Assembly: GCA_020635235.1 (NCBI GenBank)
Contig: JACKAF010000002.1
Coordinates: 124,001-188,000, forward strand
Origin: Pseudobdellovibrionaceae bacterium
Lineage (GTDB): Bacteria > Bdellovibrionota > FAC87 > UBA2466 > JACKAF01
Reading direction: 5' to 3'
DNA length: 64,000 nucleotides
How positions within the stretch are numbered: the first letter of the stretch is position 1; every line of letters begins with the position of its first letter. Positions 17,935 to 26,824 of the stretch are shown here, one piece after another. A model generated the notes under the pieces. That model saw only the letters and a list, made by a program, of their open reading frames with translations. It was not told where the DNA came from and ran no database searches. The position numbers were made by a program, and so were the translations under genes.

Positions 17935-17968
17935 GGAAAATCTTTCCTCAACAGGGAAAGTTTTTCCC
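17935..17968 (+). promoter_or_regulatory. Two tandem palindromes, candidate activator-binding enhancer
   Basis: GGAAA-N3-TTTCC at 17935-17947 and GGGAAA-N3-TTTCCC at 17954-17968 share the same core. Their centres are 20 bp apart, about two helical turns, so two dimers would sit on one DNA face. They lie 58 and 38 bp upstream of the -24 GG of the flagellar promoter and 7 bp after the activator gene's stop. Intrinsic termination is a weaker alternative because only the second hairpin has a nearby short T run, and that run is within its stem. Confidence 0.55.
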
Positions 17969-17998
17969 CATGCCAGATCTGTTCTGTGCCTGTTTAGC

Positions 17999-18014
17999 TG
18001 GCCTCGGATTTGCA
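17999..18014 (+). promoter_or_regulatory. Sigma-54 (-24/-12) promoter of the flagellar operon
   Basis: TGGCCTCGGATTTGCA keeps TGGC and TTGCA with GG (18000-18001) and GC (18012-18013) exactly ten bases apart. The predicted start is near 18025, giving an 85-base leader to flgB. Its place between the activator gene and the first flagellar gene supports it strongly. Confidence 0.75.
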
Positions 18015-18109
18015 TTGTATGAAGGTGGGTAGGAAGGTGGCGGATCCGGGGAGCGTCTAATTAGCTCTTCGTCACTTTTTCTTTTCTGCTTAAGTAAAGT
18101 TCAGCATCC

Positions 18110-18511
18110 ATGTCAAAATTGTTTGATAGCACAATTAATGTTCTTTCTACCGCGATGGACCTCTATATGGTCCGGCACAATGTTATCACGGACAATATTG
18201 CGAACGCTGAAACTCCCGGATTCAAAGCTCGTCGTGTTGAATTTGAGCAAGAGCTGAAGAACACCATGGAAAAGGAAAAGCAAGGTGTGATCGATGCAGA
18301 GGGCGGTGTCGAGCGCTCTTTGTCGTCGGTAAATCCCATAGTATACGAAGATCCTAACTCCGAGGTGGGCCAAGACCGCAATTCCGTGGACATGGATCGT
18401 GAAATGGCCATGCTCAAAAAGAATGAAGTGAAGTACAACGCCGCGACACAGTCAGTTATCAGAAAGTTTTCGCTTTTAAAGTTTGCGATATCAGAGGGGA
18501 GTGACCGATGA
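18110..18511 (+). CDS. flgB: Flagellar basal-body rod protein FlgB
   Basis: A 133-residue proximal rod component exported by the flagellar secretion system. The N-terminal rod signature HNVITDNIANAETPGFKA lies at residues 23-40 and the C-terminal helix ends KFSLLKFAIS, both typical of FlgB; length is normal. It opens the operon after the sigma-54 promoter and overlaps flgC by four bases (ATGA). The ribosome site is weak, which is common for leading rod genes, and no better start is in reach. Confidence 0.97.
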   Translation: MSKLFDSTINVLSTAMDLYMVRHNVITDNIANAETPGFKARRVEFEQELKNTMEKEKQGVIDAEGGVERSLSSVNPIVYEDPNSEVGQDRNSVDMDREMAMLKKNEVKYNAATQSVIRKFSLLKFAISEGSDR

Positions 18512-18948
18512 GTGATTTCTTCTCGGCCTTGGACGTAAGCGCCTCAGCTTTGAGCGCTGAACGTTTACGCATGAATGTCATCTCAAGTAACTTGGCCAAC
18601 GCCCAAACCACGCGTACGCCAGAAGGCGGGCCGTACCGCCGGAAAGACCCAGTTTTTGAAGCGGATCCCCAAAAATCATTCGTCAACGTGCTTGGCAAAC
18701 AGATGGAGATGGAGACGCACAAGGTAAAGGTGACAGATATTGTTTCGGATCCCAACCCTCCCAAACTTGTTTATAAGCCGGACCACCCGGACGCAAATCC
18801 GGATGGCTATGTTGCGATGCCCAATGTGAACACCATGGAAGAGATGGTGAACTTGCTTACGGCAAGCAGGACGTACGAATCCAACGTTACCGCAATCAAC
18901 GTAACAAAAAATATGATGCTGAAAGCCCTAGAGATAGGGCGCAAGTAG
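18508..18948 (+). CDS. flgC: Flagellar basal-body rod protein FlgC
   Basis: A 146-residue rod subunit. It begins SDFFSALDVSASALSAERLRM and contains the rod signature VISSNLANAQTTRTPEGGPYRR, then the conserved DHPDANPDGYVAMPNVN block and the C-terminal helix with MMLKALEIG. These are diagnostic for FlgC and the length is normal. AGGGGAG precedes the start within flgB. Confidence 0.97.
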   Translation: MSDFFSALDVSASALSAERLRMNVISSNLANAQTTRTPEGGPYRRKDPVFEADPQKSFVNVLGKQMEMETHKVKVTDIVSDPNPPKLVYKPDHPDANPDGYVAMPNVNTMEEMVNLLTASRTYESNVTAINVTKNMMLKALEIGRK

Positions 18949-18971
18949 TTTAAGAATTTAAGGAGAGGACG

Positions 18972-19277
18972 ATGCCCATCAATTCAATAATGCCTCAAGT
19001 GCATAGCGGCGAACTCACCGGCGCTCTCGGCATTGGCAATGAAAAAGCCCCTGGTGGAGAAGAGTTTTTCAAGGAACTGAGCAACTCGATTGCAAAAGTG
19101 GACAAGCTGATGAGCGAAGCGGACGAGAAGATGCAGGGGCTCGTGAGTGGAGGCGGCGAGAACATCCACGAGGCAATGCTAGCTTTCGAAAAAGCGGAAA
19201 CGGCAATGAAATTGATGGTTCAGGTGCGAAACAAAGTTTTGGACGCCTACAATCAAATCATACAAATGCAGGTGTAG
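18972..19277 (+). CDS. fliE: Flagellar hook-basal body protein FliE
   Basis: A 101-residue adaptor that joins the MS ring (FliF) to the rod. The C-terminal half carries the family signature: IHEAMLAFEKAETAMKLMVQ followed by VRNKVLDAYNQIIQMQV. A perfect AAGGAGAGG site precedes the ATG. Position between flgC and fliF is the standard order. Confidence 0.96.
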   Translation: MPINSIMPQVHSGELTGALGIGNEKAPGGEEFFKELSNSIAKVDKLMSEADEKMQGLVSGGGENIHEAMLAFEKAETAMKLMVQVRNKVLDAYNQIIQMQV

Positions 19278-19283
19278 TGGCGA

Positions 19284-20948
19284 ATGAATGAGATTTTCAA
19301 AAGATGGTCTGATGCCGCGAGGGCATTTTTCTCCGGCCTTTCAACCGGCAAGAAGGTACTAATAGGTGTCTTTATTGGCCTGATTGCCGTGGCGGGCGGA
19401 ATTACAGCTCTCGTATCCAAACACAACCCGTATGCTCTTCTTTATACGGATTTGACGCCTCAGGATTCCGTTGCGATGGCGGCCAAACTCGCCGAGCTCA
19501 ATATTGCCCATCGGGTCTCGATGGACCACAAGAGTCTCTCGGTTCCGGTTGAGAACCTGGATGCCGCCCGCATGGAGCTTGCGAAAGCGGGCTTGCCAGG
19601 GGAAGACGTCGTGGGGTTCGAGCGTTTTGATAGCGCAACCTTTGGCATGTCCAGCTATGTCCAGCGCGTGCAATACATTCGGGCACTTCAAGGAGAGCTT
19701 GTGCGCTCCATCCAGCGCTTGGATGCCGTGAAGCGGGCGCGAGTGCACATCAGCATCCCACCCAAAAAGACTTTCTTGGAGGAGCAGGATTCTCCAAAGG
19801 CATCGGTGGTGCTGGAACTCAAACGCGGAAAGCAACTCCACCCCACTGAAGCTAAGGGTATTGCGCATCTCGTGGCGAGCGCCGTGGAGGGGCTCACGGT
19901 CGAGCAAACTACCATCGTAGATACAAACGGGAAGTTTCTCCACCGTCCGGAAGAAGAGGCGCAGGAAGTAATCTCTACTAAAGCCTTGGAGATGCAGCGG
20001 TCCATTGAAAAATCTTATGAAAAAAGGATTGTAGACCTTTTGAGCCCCGTTGTCGGGGCGGGCAAAGTAGTTGCGAAGGTTTCTACAGAGATCGATACAA
20101 GTCGGTCTGCCACGACTGAGGAAACATACGATCCAAGCCGTACCGTAGCTACGAATACAGTAAAGAACGATGAAGTGAGCAACGGGCAGCGTCCGAACCC
20201 GATAGGGATACCGGGTAGCCGATCGAATCTGCCAGGGACCGAAGTCCAAAACCCCCCAATTCCTATGGCGACAACCAATAGCGAGAAGAATTCCCAAAAC
20301 ACTCGCTACGCCGTTCCCAAAAAGATTGAGCGCACGGAGCGTCCCTCAGGGGCGATCAAACGTCTTACGGTTGCGGTCGTCGTGGACGGAACGTACCGGA
20401 CTGCTCCGGACGGAAAAAGCGAAGTTTTTGTCCCTCGAAGTGAAGAAGAGCTCACGCGCTTGAGGGATCTCGTGGCGACTGCCGTTGGTTTTGATACGAA
20501 CCGTAGAGACGGAATCAACATCACCAGTCTTCCGATGAAGGCTCCGGAGATGGCTCCCCTTGAGGAGGATCCCACCGCGAACGGCTTTGATACCCAATTG
20601 TTTCTCCAGAACCTCACTAAGAATGGGCTCATCGTGTTGGTGATCTTGTTCTTCTTCTTCACGGTGCTTCGCCCCTTCCTAAAGTGGGCGGCTCTCAGTG
20701 ACATGGAAAGTGAACTGTCTTTGCTTCCGACTACGGTCGGACAGCTTGAGGCGGCTCAACAAAACGAGGGTATTCTTGCTCTCACGCAGAAGATTCCAAT
20801 TTTTGAAGAGCCCGAGCCTCTAGAGAAAAAAGAAGAAGAAGAGCTCAGCAAACGCATTCTTACCCGAATGGCGGAAGCCCCCAAGAAGGGCGTTCGCATC
20901 ATTCAAGAGTGGATTGAAGAAGACGACCCTGAACTTGGAGACAGCTAG
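19284..20948 (+). CDS. fliF: Flagellar M-ring protein FliF
   Basis: A 554-residue inner-membrane protein that builds the MS ring. One transmembrane helix is near residues 25-45 and another near 448-468, flanking the periplasmic ring-building domains. The YscJ-like domain (YALLYTDLTPQD, AKAGLPGEDVVGFERFD, then RARVHISIP) is clear, and the low-complexity linker rich in Asn, Pro and Ser follows. The cytoplasmic tail ends in an acidic stretch that binds FliG. The stop overlaps the fliG start by one base. Confidence 0.97.
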   Translation: MNEIFKRWSDAARAFFSGLSTGKKVLIGVFIGLIAVAGGITALVSKHNPYALLYTDLTPQDSVAMAAKLAELNIAHRVSMDHKSLSVPVENLDAARMELAKAGLPGEDVVGFERFDSATFGMSSYVQRVQYIRALQGELVRSIQRLDAVKRARVHISIPPKKTFLEEQDSPKASVVLELKRGKQLHPTEAKGIAHLVASAVEGLTVEQTTIVDTNGKFLHRPEEEAQEVISTKALEMQRSIEKSYEKRIVDLLSPVVGAGKVVAKVSTEIDTSRSATTEETYDPSRTVATNTVKNDEVSNGQRPNPIGIPGSRSNLPGTEVQNPPIPMATTNSEKNSQNTRYAVPKKIERTERPSGAIKRLTVAVVVDGTYRTAPDGKSEVFVPRSEEELTRLRDLVATAVGFDTNRRDGINITSLPMKAPEMAPLEEDPTANGFDTQLFLQNLTKNGLIVLVILFFFFTVLRPFLKWAALSDMESELSLLPTTVGQLEAAQQNEGILALTQKIPIFEEPEPLEKKEEEELSKRILTRMAEAPKKGVRIIQEWIEEDDPELGDS

Positions 20949-21976
20949 TGGCCCACTTGCCTAAAGCCAAAGAGCGCCTTACCGGCCTCGAGAAAACCGC
21001 TATCCTCATGAACGTTTTGGGGGAAGAGCGTTCCTACGAGTTGATGAAAGACCTCAAAGACACGGACGTTCGCCGATTGCTCAATGTCATGGGTCAGCTG
21101 AAAAAGGCGCCCATCCGGCTGATCAATGAAGTACTCAAAGAGTTCTTGTTCAAACTCTCCGAAACAGAGGAGATTCTTTTTACCGATGACTTGACTGAAA
21201 TGGAGAAAGTTAAGCGTGGCCTTGGGGAAGATCGGGCAAAGCAGATATTCGGGACGGTCAAAAACGTCAACCTTGTGAATCGCAAGCACCTCAAAGTGCT
21301 GGAGCACGTCGAACCTAAAACGCTCGCAGAGTTCCTGGTGGCTGAGCACCCGCAGACCATTGCCATCATTCTGGCGCATATGGAACTTGATAAACAGATT
21401 GTCATGATCAAAATGTTCCCAGATGCCATCCGCGCCGAAGTTATCCTACGTATGGCTAACCTGGAGTATGTAGATCCAGAAAAAGTGGATGAGCTGGATT
21501 CGGTTCTCAAGCACGAGTTGGTCGATCACGGAAAATCCAAAGACAACAAGTTCGGTGGTGTCGTGGCGATGGCGGACCTGATCAATTCGCTGGATAAGCG
21601 TCTTATGAATTCAATCCTCGCGCGACTGGAAGATAAGGATCCCTTGCTTACTGAAGAGATCCGCCAGCACATGTTTACCTTCTCTGACATTATCAAGATC
21701 GATGATCGAGGTATTCAGCTCGTGTTGCGAGAGGTCTCCAACGACAAGCTGCTTCTGGCCCTCAAGAGTGCGCCTCAGGAAGTCAAAGACAAGATCTTTG
21801 GCTCGATGTCTCAACGTGCCTCGGAGATGCTTAGCGAAGACTTGCAGGCTCTGGGACCTCAGAAGGTGTCCGATGTCGAAGCCGCTCAACGTGAGGTGGT
21901 TACAGTAGTTAAACGCCTGGAAGAAGAGGGCAAAATCGTTATCGGAATTGGAGAAGATCAGGAGATCATTCCTTAA
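20948..21976 (+). CDS. fliG: Flagellar motor switch protein FliG
   Basis: A 342-residue rotor component that takes torque from MotA and couples it to FliF. The N-terminal part LTGLEKTAILMNVLGEE, the middle EHPQTIAIILAHM motif and the C-terminal torque helix (DDRGIQLVLREVSNDKLLLALK) are all present. Translation starts at GTG 20948, sharing one base with the fliF stop. The charged torque residues look intact. Length is normal. Confidence 0.97.
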   Translation: MAHLPKAKERLTGLEKTAILMNVLGEERSYELMKDLKDTDVRRLLNVMGQLKKAPIRLINEVLKEFLFKLSETEEILFTDDLTEMEKVKRGLGEDRAKQIFGTVKNVNLVNRKHLKVLEHVEPKTLAEFLVAEHPQTIAIILAHMELDKQIVMIKMFPDAIRAEVILRMANLEYVDPEKVDELDSVLKHELVDHGKSKDNKFGGVVAMADLINSLDKRLMNSILARLEDKDPLLTEEIRQHMFTFSDIIKIDDRGIQLVLREVSNDKLLLALKSAPQEVKDKIFGSMSQRASEMLSEDLQALGPQKVSDVEAAQREVVTVVKRLEEEGKIVIGIGEDQEIIP

Positions 21977-21977
21977 G

Positions 21978-22661
21978 ATGAGCGAAGATTTTCAACCATT
22001 CCAGATCGGTCAACGGTCTGATTTTAGTACTGAGCAGAAGTTTGAAACTAAGGATTTTCGCATCAGCAAGAACCTTAGCGCGGCGATAGTCGAGAATCCG
22101 GGGCTCAAAGAGGTACTCGAGGAAGAGGTTCAGAAACGCCTGGAAGAGCGCCTGCTTCAGGACAATGCAGACAAGCTGCAACAGATGTTCGAACAAGCGA
22201 AAGCAGAGGGACGTGAAGCCGGGTTGGAAAAGGCTAAAACGGAACTCGCCGCGTTCAAAGCTATCTTGGAAGCTTTGGAGCGCGAGCTCGTCGCCCAAAA
22301 GAAAACCCTTTTCGCGGAGATAGAAGAGGATTGGACCCGGGCGCTGAGGACCGTTCTTGAGAAGAGCTTTATCGGTGGCGCGAAAGAGCTGGCCCATCAA
22401 GTTGGGCTTTGGCTAGCCGAACAATCGGAGCATATGGAGGGGCCACTAGTCGTTTCGGTGGCACCATCTCAATATGAGGCCTTCCACAAAGAGTGGGAAA
22501 TTCTTGGTGGAAAGAGCGTTCGCTTTGAAAAGGACGAGAAACTCAGGGAAGGTGAATTTCGTTTGAAATCGCACGAAGGGGAGCAACTATTTGCTCCTAA
22601 ACAGGCCTTGGAAAAGCTCGACAGTATTATCAGCAACCATTTTCAGCGAGACAAAATTTAA
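21978..22661 (+). CDS. fliH: Flagellar export ATPase regulator FliH
   Basis: About 227 residues from the ATG at 21978, two bases after the fliG stop; the frame is open to a TTG at 21948, but that would overlap fliG. The middle is a long charged coiled coil with Q/E/K-rich heptads, and the C-terminal FliH/V-ATPase-E-like domain (VVSVAPSQYEAF, LREGEFRLKS) is recognisable. FliH holds the FliI ATPase in check and docks it to the export gate. The next gene is fliI, overlapping by one base. Confidence 0.88.
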   Translation: MSEDFQPFQIGQRSDFSTEQKFETKDFRISKNLSAAIVENPGLKEVLEEEVQKRLEERLLQDNADKLQQMFEQAKAEGREAGLEKAKTELAAFKAILEALERELVAQKKTLFAEIEEDWTRALRTVLEKSFIGGAKELAHQVGLWLAEQSEHMEGPLVVSVAPSQYEAFHKEWEILGGKSVRFEKDEKLREGEFRLKSHEGEQLFAPKQALEKLDSIISNHFQRDKI

Positions 22662-23974
22662 TGGGTATTCAAGGAGCACTTAAAGAGATTGAGGAGAGTC
22701 AGCTCAGTGAGAACAGTGGAGCTGTGCTCAAAGTTAAGACTGATACTGTCGTGATAAGTCTACCGCACGCCAAGATAGGCGCTCTATGTGAAGTGGACGC
22801 AGGCAACCGAAAAGTGTTGGTGCAGGTGGTGAGCCTGGATAAAGACGGCCATGTTGCGATGCCTTTGGATACCTTGGATGGGGTTAAACTTGGGGCTTCC
22901 GTTCACCTAAAAGAGGAAGCCGCGCTCGTGCGTGTGGGTCAGTCGCTTCTCGGACAGGTGGTGGATTCACTCTGTCGCCCGTACGAGAACGATAAGCAAG
23001 CGCTTGCGCTCGGACAAGGTGTCCCACTGTATGGGGAGCCCGTCAACCCACTCGACCGAGAGATAATATCCGATCCTATCGACCTGGGAGTGCGAAGCAT
23101 CAATGCGTGCCTAACCTGCGGGAAAGGACAGCGCCAGGGAATCTTTGCCGGATCCGGAGTTGGTAAGAGTGTGCTGCTAGGTATGATTGCCCGTTACACG
23201 AGCGCTGATGTGATCGTGATAGCGCTGATTGGTGAGCGTGGCCGCGAGGTTAAAGAGTTTATTGAAAAAGAGCTGGACGCAGAGACTCGAAAACGTTGTG
23301 TGGTCGTCGTGGAAACCGCTGACAAATCCGCAGTGCGACGAAGTCGAGGGGCGGCCGCGGCCTCCAGCATAGCTGAGTTTTTTAGAAAGCAGGGGAAAGA
23401 TGTGCTCTTGCTCATGGATTCGTTGACCCGTTTTGCGATGGCCCAACGCGAGATCGCGATTGCCGCCGGCGAGCCTCCGGCAACAAAAGGCTATTCACCC
23501 TCTGTTTTCGGAGCCCTTTCCCGGCTCGTTGAGCGTGCGGGAAATTGGGGAGACGAGGGAAGTATCACCGGCCTGTATACCGTTCTTGTGGAAGGCGATG
23601 ACATGGAAGATCCCGTCGCCGATAATTGCCGCGCCTACCTAGACGGCCACATAGTGCTTTCCCGAAGACTCGCGAACCAGGGGCACTATCCCGCTGTGGA
23701 TGTGGTTTCCAGCGTCAGCCGCGTTATGGATCAGGTAGTGGAGAGGAACCAGTTGCTTGCTGCAAGGAGCCTCAAAGAGAGCCTGGCCAGGTTTCAAGAG
23801 AACGAGGATGCCATCCGCTATGGCGCCTACGTGCGTGGAACGGATTCGGCCGTTGATGACGCTATCGAACGGTCCCCTGCAATTACTGGATTCCTAAAGC
23901 AAGATCGCGAAGAATCGGTTTCCTTTAGCAATGCCAAGGATCAACTTCTAGAGCTTTTTGATATCCACAGCTAA
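22661..23974 (+). CDS. fliI: Flagellum-specific ATP synthase FliI
   Basis: A 437-residue hexameric ATPase of the flagellar export apparatus, related to the F1 beta subunit. Walker A GIFAGSGVGKSVL is at about residues 160-172, followed by ALIGERGREVKEF, the Walker B region DVLLLMDSLTRFAMAQRE and the GYSPSVFGALSRLVERAG segment typical of type III export ATPases. The N-terminal beta-barrel is present. Length is normal and the operon position (fliH-fliI-fliJ) is standard. Confidence 0.97.
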   Translation: MGIQGALKEIEESQLSENSGAVLKVKTDTVVISLPHAKIGALCEVDAGNRKVLVQVVSLDKDGHVAMPLDTLDGVKLGASVHLKEEAALVRVGQSLLGQVVDSLCRPYENDKQALALGQGVPLYGEPVNPLDREIISDPIDLGVRSINACLTCGKGQRQGIFAGSGVGKSVLLGMIARYTSADVIVIALIGERGREVKEFIEKELDAETRKRCVVVVETADKSAVRRSRGAAAASSIAEFFRKQGKDVLLLMDSLTRFAMAQREIAIAAGEPPATKGYSPSVFGALSRLVERAGNWGDEGSITGLYTVLVEGDDMEDPVADNCRAYLDGHIVLSRRLANQGHYPAVDVVSSVSRVMDQVVERNQLLAARSLKESLARFQENEDAIRYGAYVRGTDSAVDDAIERSPAITGFLKQDREESVSFSNAKDQLLELFDIHS

Positions 23975-23976
23975 TT

Positions 23977-24408
23977 ATGAAATTTCGTTTTCGCCTGAAG
24001 AGTTTTCTCAAACTTACGGAGTTGAGAGAGCAAAAAAAGAAAATGGAGCTGGGTCATAGCCAGCAGCGGATTCGTGAGATGGAGAGCTCTATCTCGGAGA
24101 ACCGCGACCATTTGCGAGCGTCGTTGTCGGGCGGATCCTACAAAAAGGATCTTGGCCTGTGGATGGCCTTTGGGGCCCAGGCGGTGCTTGGACACCTCGA
24201 ACAGATCAATGAGGTGGAATCGGCTCTTAGCGACGAGCGAGACAGACAGGAAATGTTTCGCGGTGAATTGGCAGAATACTCAGCCAGACGCAAAGGCCTA
24301 GAGAATTTGAGAGATAGCTTGCACAAGAAGTTTCGAGTGGAACGTGAAAAAAAAGAGCAAAAAGAAGTCGAAGATATTACCCGAGTCTTAAAAAGGTTCA
24401 TCCGATGA
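23977..24408 (+). CDS. fliJ: Flagellar export chaperone FliJ
   Basis: A 143-residue coiled-coil protein with the usual FliJ opening (MKFRFRLKSFLKLTELREQ) and long charged helices throughout. FliJ is the stalk of the export ATPase and recycles chaperones. It starts two bases after the fliI stop and overlaps the next gene by four bases. Sequence conservation of FliJ is low, so the call rests on composition, length and operon position. Confidence 0.88.
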   Translation: MKFRFRLKSFLKLTELREQKKKMELGHSQQRIREMESSISENRDHLRASLSGGSYKKDLGLWMAFGAQAVLGHLEQINEVESALSDERDRQEMFRGELAEYSARRKGLENLRDSLHKKFRVEREKKEQKEVEDITRVLKRFIR

Positions 24409-24923
24409 AATGGTTTGGATTTGGCGCCGCTACGATCCTAAGTCTCATTCTGGTGAGCCTTTTTGGCCTGCGCTTAGGCGCAGCGGGTGTGGAGGGTAAG
24501 CAGGAAGAGGAATACCAGCAACTCCATCGCCTGCGTAAATCTCTACAAACGCGGGAACGGGCGCTCCTTGGCAGAGAAAACGTCGTTGAAAAAAAGGAAA
24601 AAGACTTAAAAGAAAAAGAGCAGGTCTTGCAGGTCCAAATCGCCCGTTACGAAAAAATTATCAAGGACCTCAACGCGAAGCTCGCCAAAGCGCGCAAGTA
24701 CGAGGAAGAGCGGGTAGCCGCCTTAAAGTCGATTTATGAACGCATGGAGCCCAAGCGGGCCGCAAAAGTGCTGAACAAAATGGACACGGACAGTGTGGCC
24801 AGTCTTTTGGCCGACATGCGTAAAGAGCAGGCCGCAGAAATTTTGGGGCGTATGACAAGCAACCATGCAAAAGAAGTTAGCGAGAAACTTTTGCAGCGCA
24901 CTTTATCTTCGACATCTAATTAA
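24405..24923 (+). CDS. MotE-like flagellar protein
   Basis: A 172-residue protein with one N-terminal membrane helix (residues 8-28), a long periplasmic coiled coil (residues 35-105) and a C-terminal MgtE-N-like helical domain (IYERMEPKRAAKVLNKMD, LGRMTSNHAKEVSEKL). This layout matches MotE, a periplasmic chaperone of motor protein MotC in rhizobia, and similar genes in many deltaproteobacterial flagellar operons between fliJ and fliK. It probably acts at the periplasmic side of the motor. Confidence 0.8.
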   Translation: MKWFGFGAATILSLILVSLFGLRLGAAGVEGKQEEEYQQLHRLRKSLQTRERALLGRENVVEKKEKDLKEKEQVLQVQIARYEKIIKDLNAKLAKARKYEEERVAALKSIYERMEPKRAAKVLNKMDTDSVASLLADMRKEQAAEILGRMTSNHAKEVSEKLLQRTLSSTSN

Positions 24924-24964
24924 CGAATTAACCCGAAAAATATTGAGGGGGGGTGATTTATGGT

Positions 24965-25963
24965 ATGGAAATAACACCGAATACTACTCGCCCGGTCGAG
25001 CCTGAGGCAGGGAACCAATCGGAGACAGAGAAGCTCAAAAAAGACCAAACAGATGTTGATTTCATGAGCTACCTTCTGGGCCTACCGAACGGAATTCCCC
25101 AACCCATCATGCCCCAAACGGATTTCAACCCCCAGACTGCAGAGGATGGGGAGAATCTTTTTGAGGTTTCAGGCGATCCTGGCAGCAAGTTGATGCTAAA
25201 TCTGGAAGTTTCTGAGAACCCGAAAGGGGAGAATTCGAAGAAGCTTTTGGAAGGCCTAGCCGATTCACAATCCGACACTAAAGTGGAAAGCCTCGCAGAA
25301 CTCATGAAAGCGTCTGAAAAAGAAGTCTCTGAGCTGGACTTGGAAAAGGGGATACAAAAGTATCTCGAATCCGCAGCCCAGCTACAAGACACTCAGTCAG
25401 AAGCAAAAGTGGATGAAAAGTCCGCATTGAAGCTTTCTGATGCTTCGTGGCTTCCTGTTTCCTCTGATTCCCCGACTTCGGCGGACTATGTGGGAGCGAA
25501 TAGAGTGACGGAAAAACCAGCGATGCAGGAATCTAACCTGCAAGAGCTGTTTGATGGCGTTCAGTCTCTGGTCCACCGCGGGGGTGGAAAGATGACCGTT
25601 TCCCTCAGTCCCGAGCACTTGGGACAAATGGAAATCGAAGTGAATGCCAAAGGGAATCGCGTCAGCGTGGAGATGATCTCGCAGTCTCATTCCGCGAAGG
25701 CCGCCATCGAGAGTCAACTAGCTGACCTAAGAACCGCGATGCAGAGTCAGGATCTCATCCTTGCCAGAGTTCAAGTACAAGTCGGAAACGAGGGCCGATG
25801 GGCCTCCAACGCCAATACCGGCGATGGACAGGCCTTTCAGTCAAACCGACGTGGAAGCACTCTGGCCGCACCGAGCCTCCGAGTTGCTGCGTCGAGCCCG
25901 ATCCGTTCCGTTGGAATGGTGAGCGGCAGACTGGGAACTGGTCGCTTGGATATGCGAATCTAG
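24965..25963 (+). CDS. fliK: Flagellar hook-length control protein FliK
   Basis: About 332 residues from ATG 24965, which has a G-rich site (GAGGGGGGG) 11 bases upstream; a GTG at 24953 is also in frame. The N-terminal two thirds is low-complexity, rich in Ser, Glu, Lys and Pro, as expected of a molecular ruler. The C-terminal Flg_hook domain (LSPEHLGQMEIEVNAKGNRV, QLADLRTAMQSQDL) switches export specificity after the hook is complete. It sits between the motE-like gene and flgD. Confidence 0.87.
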   Translation: MEITPNTTRPVEPEAGNQSETEKLKKDQTDVDFMSYLLGLPNGIPQPIMPQTDFNPQTAEDGENLFEVSGDPGSKLMLNLEVSENPKGENSKKLLEGLADSQSDTKVESLAELMKASEKEVSELDLEKGIQKYLESAAQLQDTQSEAKVDEKSALKLSDASWLPVSSDSPTSADYVGANRVTEKPAMQESNLQELFDGVQSLVHRGGGKMTVSLSPEHLGQMEIEVNAKGNRVSVEMISQSHSAKAAIESQLADLRTAMQSQDLILARVQVQVGNEGRWASNANTGDGQAFQSNRRGSTLAAPSLRVAASSPIRSVGMVSGRLGTGRLDMRI

Positions 25964-25972
25964 GAGAAACAC

Positions 25973-26824
25973 ATGAACCCATTGCAGGTAAACAGTCCGT
26001 CCCATCTCATGTGGGAGGAGCAGCAGCAAGTAAAAGGAGACAACATCCTAGGTAAGGATGACTTCATGAAGCTGTTGCTTACCCAGTTGCAGAATCAGGA
26101 TCCGATGAACCCCATGGAACACGAACAATTTGCGGCTCAACTAGCGCAGTTTGGTTCCTTGGAGAAACTCAGCGGCATTGAGGAAGGCATCAAGAAGGTA
26201 AACAGCGGATTCTCGGACGAACAGAAGTTACAGGCTTTGGGAATGATCGGCAAAGAGGTGAAGGCGAGCGGGAGTTCCTTGGATCTAAAGAAAGGAAGTT
26301 CTGTAAGCTTCTCACCTGCTTTACCGGACAACGCTCAGGCGGTGCGCGCAATGATTTACAGCCCAACCGGCTCATTGGTGCGCACCATCGATCTGAATAA
26401 CCACGATGCCGGAGGGGCCATCCATTGGGACGGAAAGAACGATCGCGATCAGGAGATGCCTGCGGGCGCCTACCGCTTTCAGGTTTTGGCCGTGAACAAG
26501 GATGGATCCCCAGTGGAAGTGGGTTCAGACATCAAGGGGACGGTTATTGGAGTGGAAGTCAATGGGGAGCGGCCGATGTTGGTCGTGAAAACACCCAATG
26601 GCAAAGAGAATGTAGAAGTCTCCAAAGTGCAGAGTGTGGTTCTTCCGGACAAACCCGCCACAACGGACTCCGTCCAGGCGGCTCTGAGGCAGCGCAGTGA
26701 AGGCGCTCCCCGAAGAGTGGCTGAAGTAGCGGAGAGCGAAGTGGAGAGCGCTGGGGAGGGGCATTGGGACCGGGGCTTTCGGGCCTTCGGTGAAGATAGC
26801 TTCCCTGGAGTGCGACAGCGATGA
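25973..26824 (+). CDS. flgD: Flagellar hook capping protein FlgD
   Basis: A 283-residue hook scaffold exported to the hook tip. The N-terminal motif KDDFMKLLLTQLQNQDPMNP is diagnostic, followed by the FlgD Ig/TUDOR-like region (GAIHWDGKNDRDQEMPAG, YRFQVLAVNKDGSPV). The protein is longer than the usual 220-240 residues because of a C-terminal Glu/Arg/Ser-rich tail of about 50 residues with no visible fold. The start follows CTAGGAG by seven bases. Overlap with the next gene is four bases. Confidence 0.95.
   Translation: MNPLQVNSPSHLMWEEQQQVKGDNILGKDDFMKLLLTQLQNQDPMNPMEHEQFAAQLAQFGSLEKLSGIEEGIKKVNSGFSDEQKLQALGMIGKEVKASGSSLDLKKGSSVSFSPALPDNAQAVRAMIYSPTGSLVRTIDLNNHDAGGAIHWDGKNDRDQEMPAGAYRFQVLAVNKDGSPVEVGSDIKGTVIGVEVNGERPMLVVKTPNGKENVEVSKVQSVVLPDKPATTDSVQAALRQRSEGAPRRVAEVAESEVESAGEGHWDRGFRAFGEDSFPGVRQR

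Noticed and set aside
19359..20297. 312-codon minus-strand frame inside fliF
   Set aside because: Long only because fliF codon use avoids stops on that strand; no domain or ribosome site.
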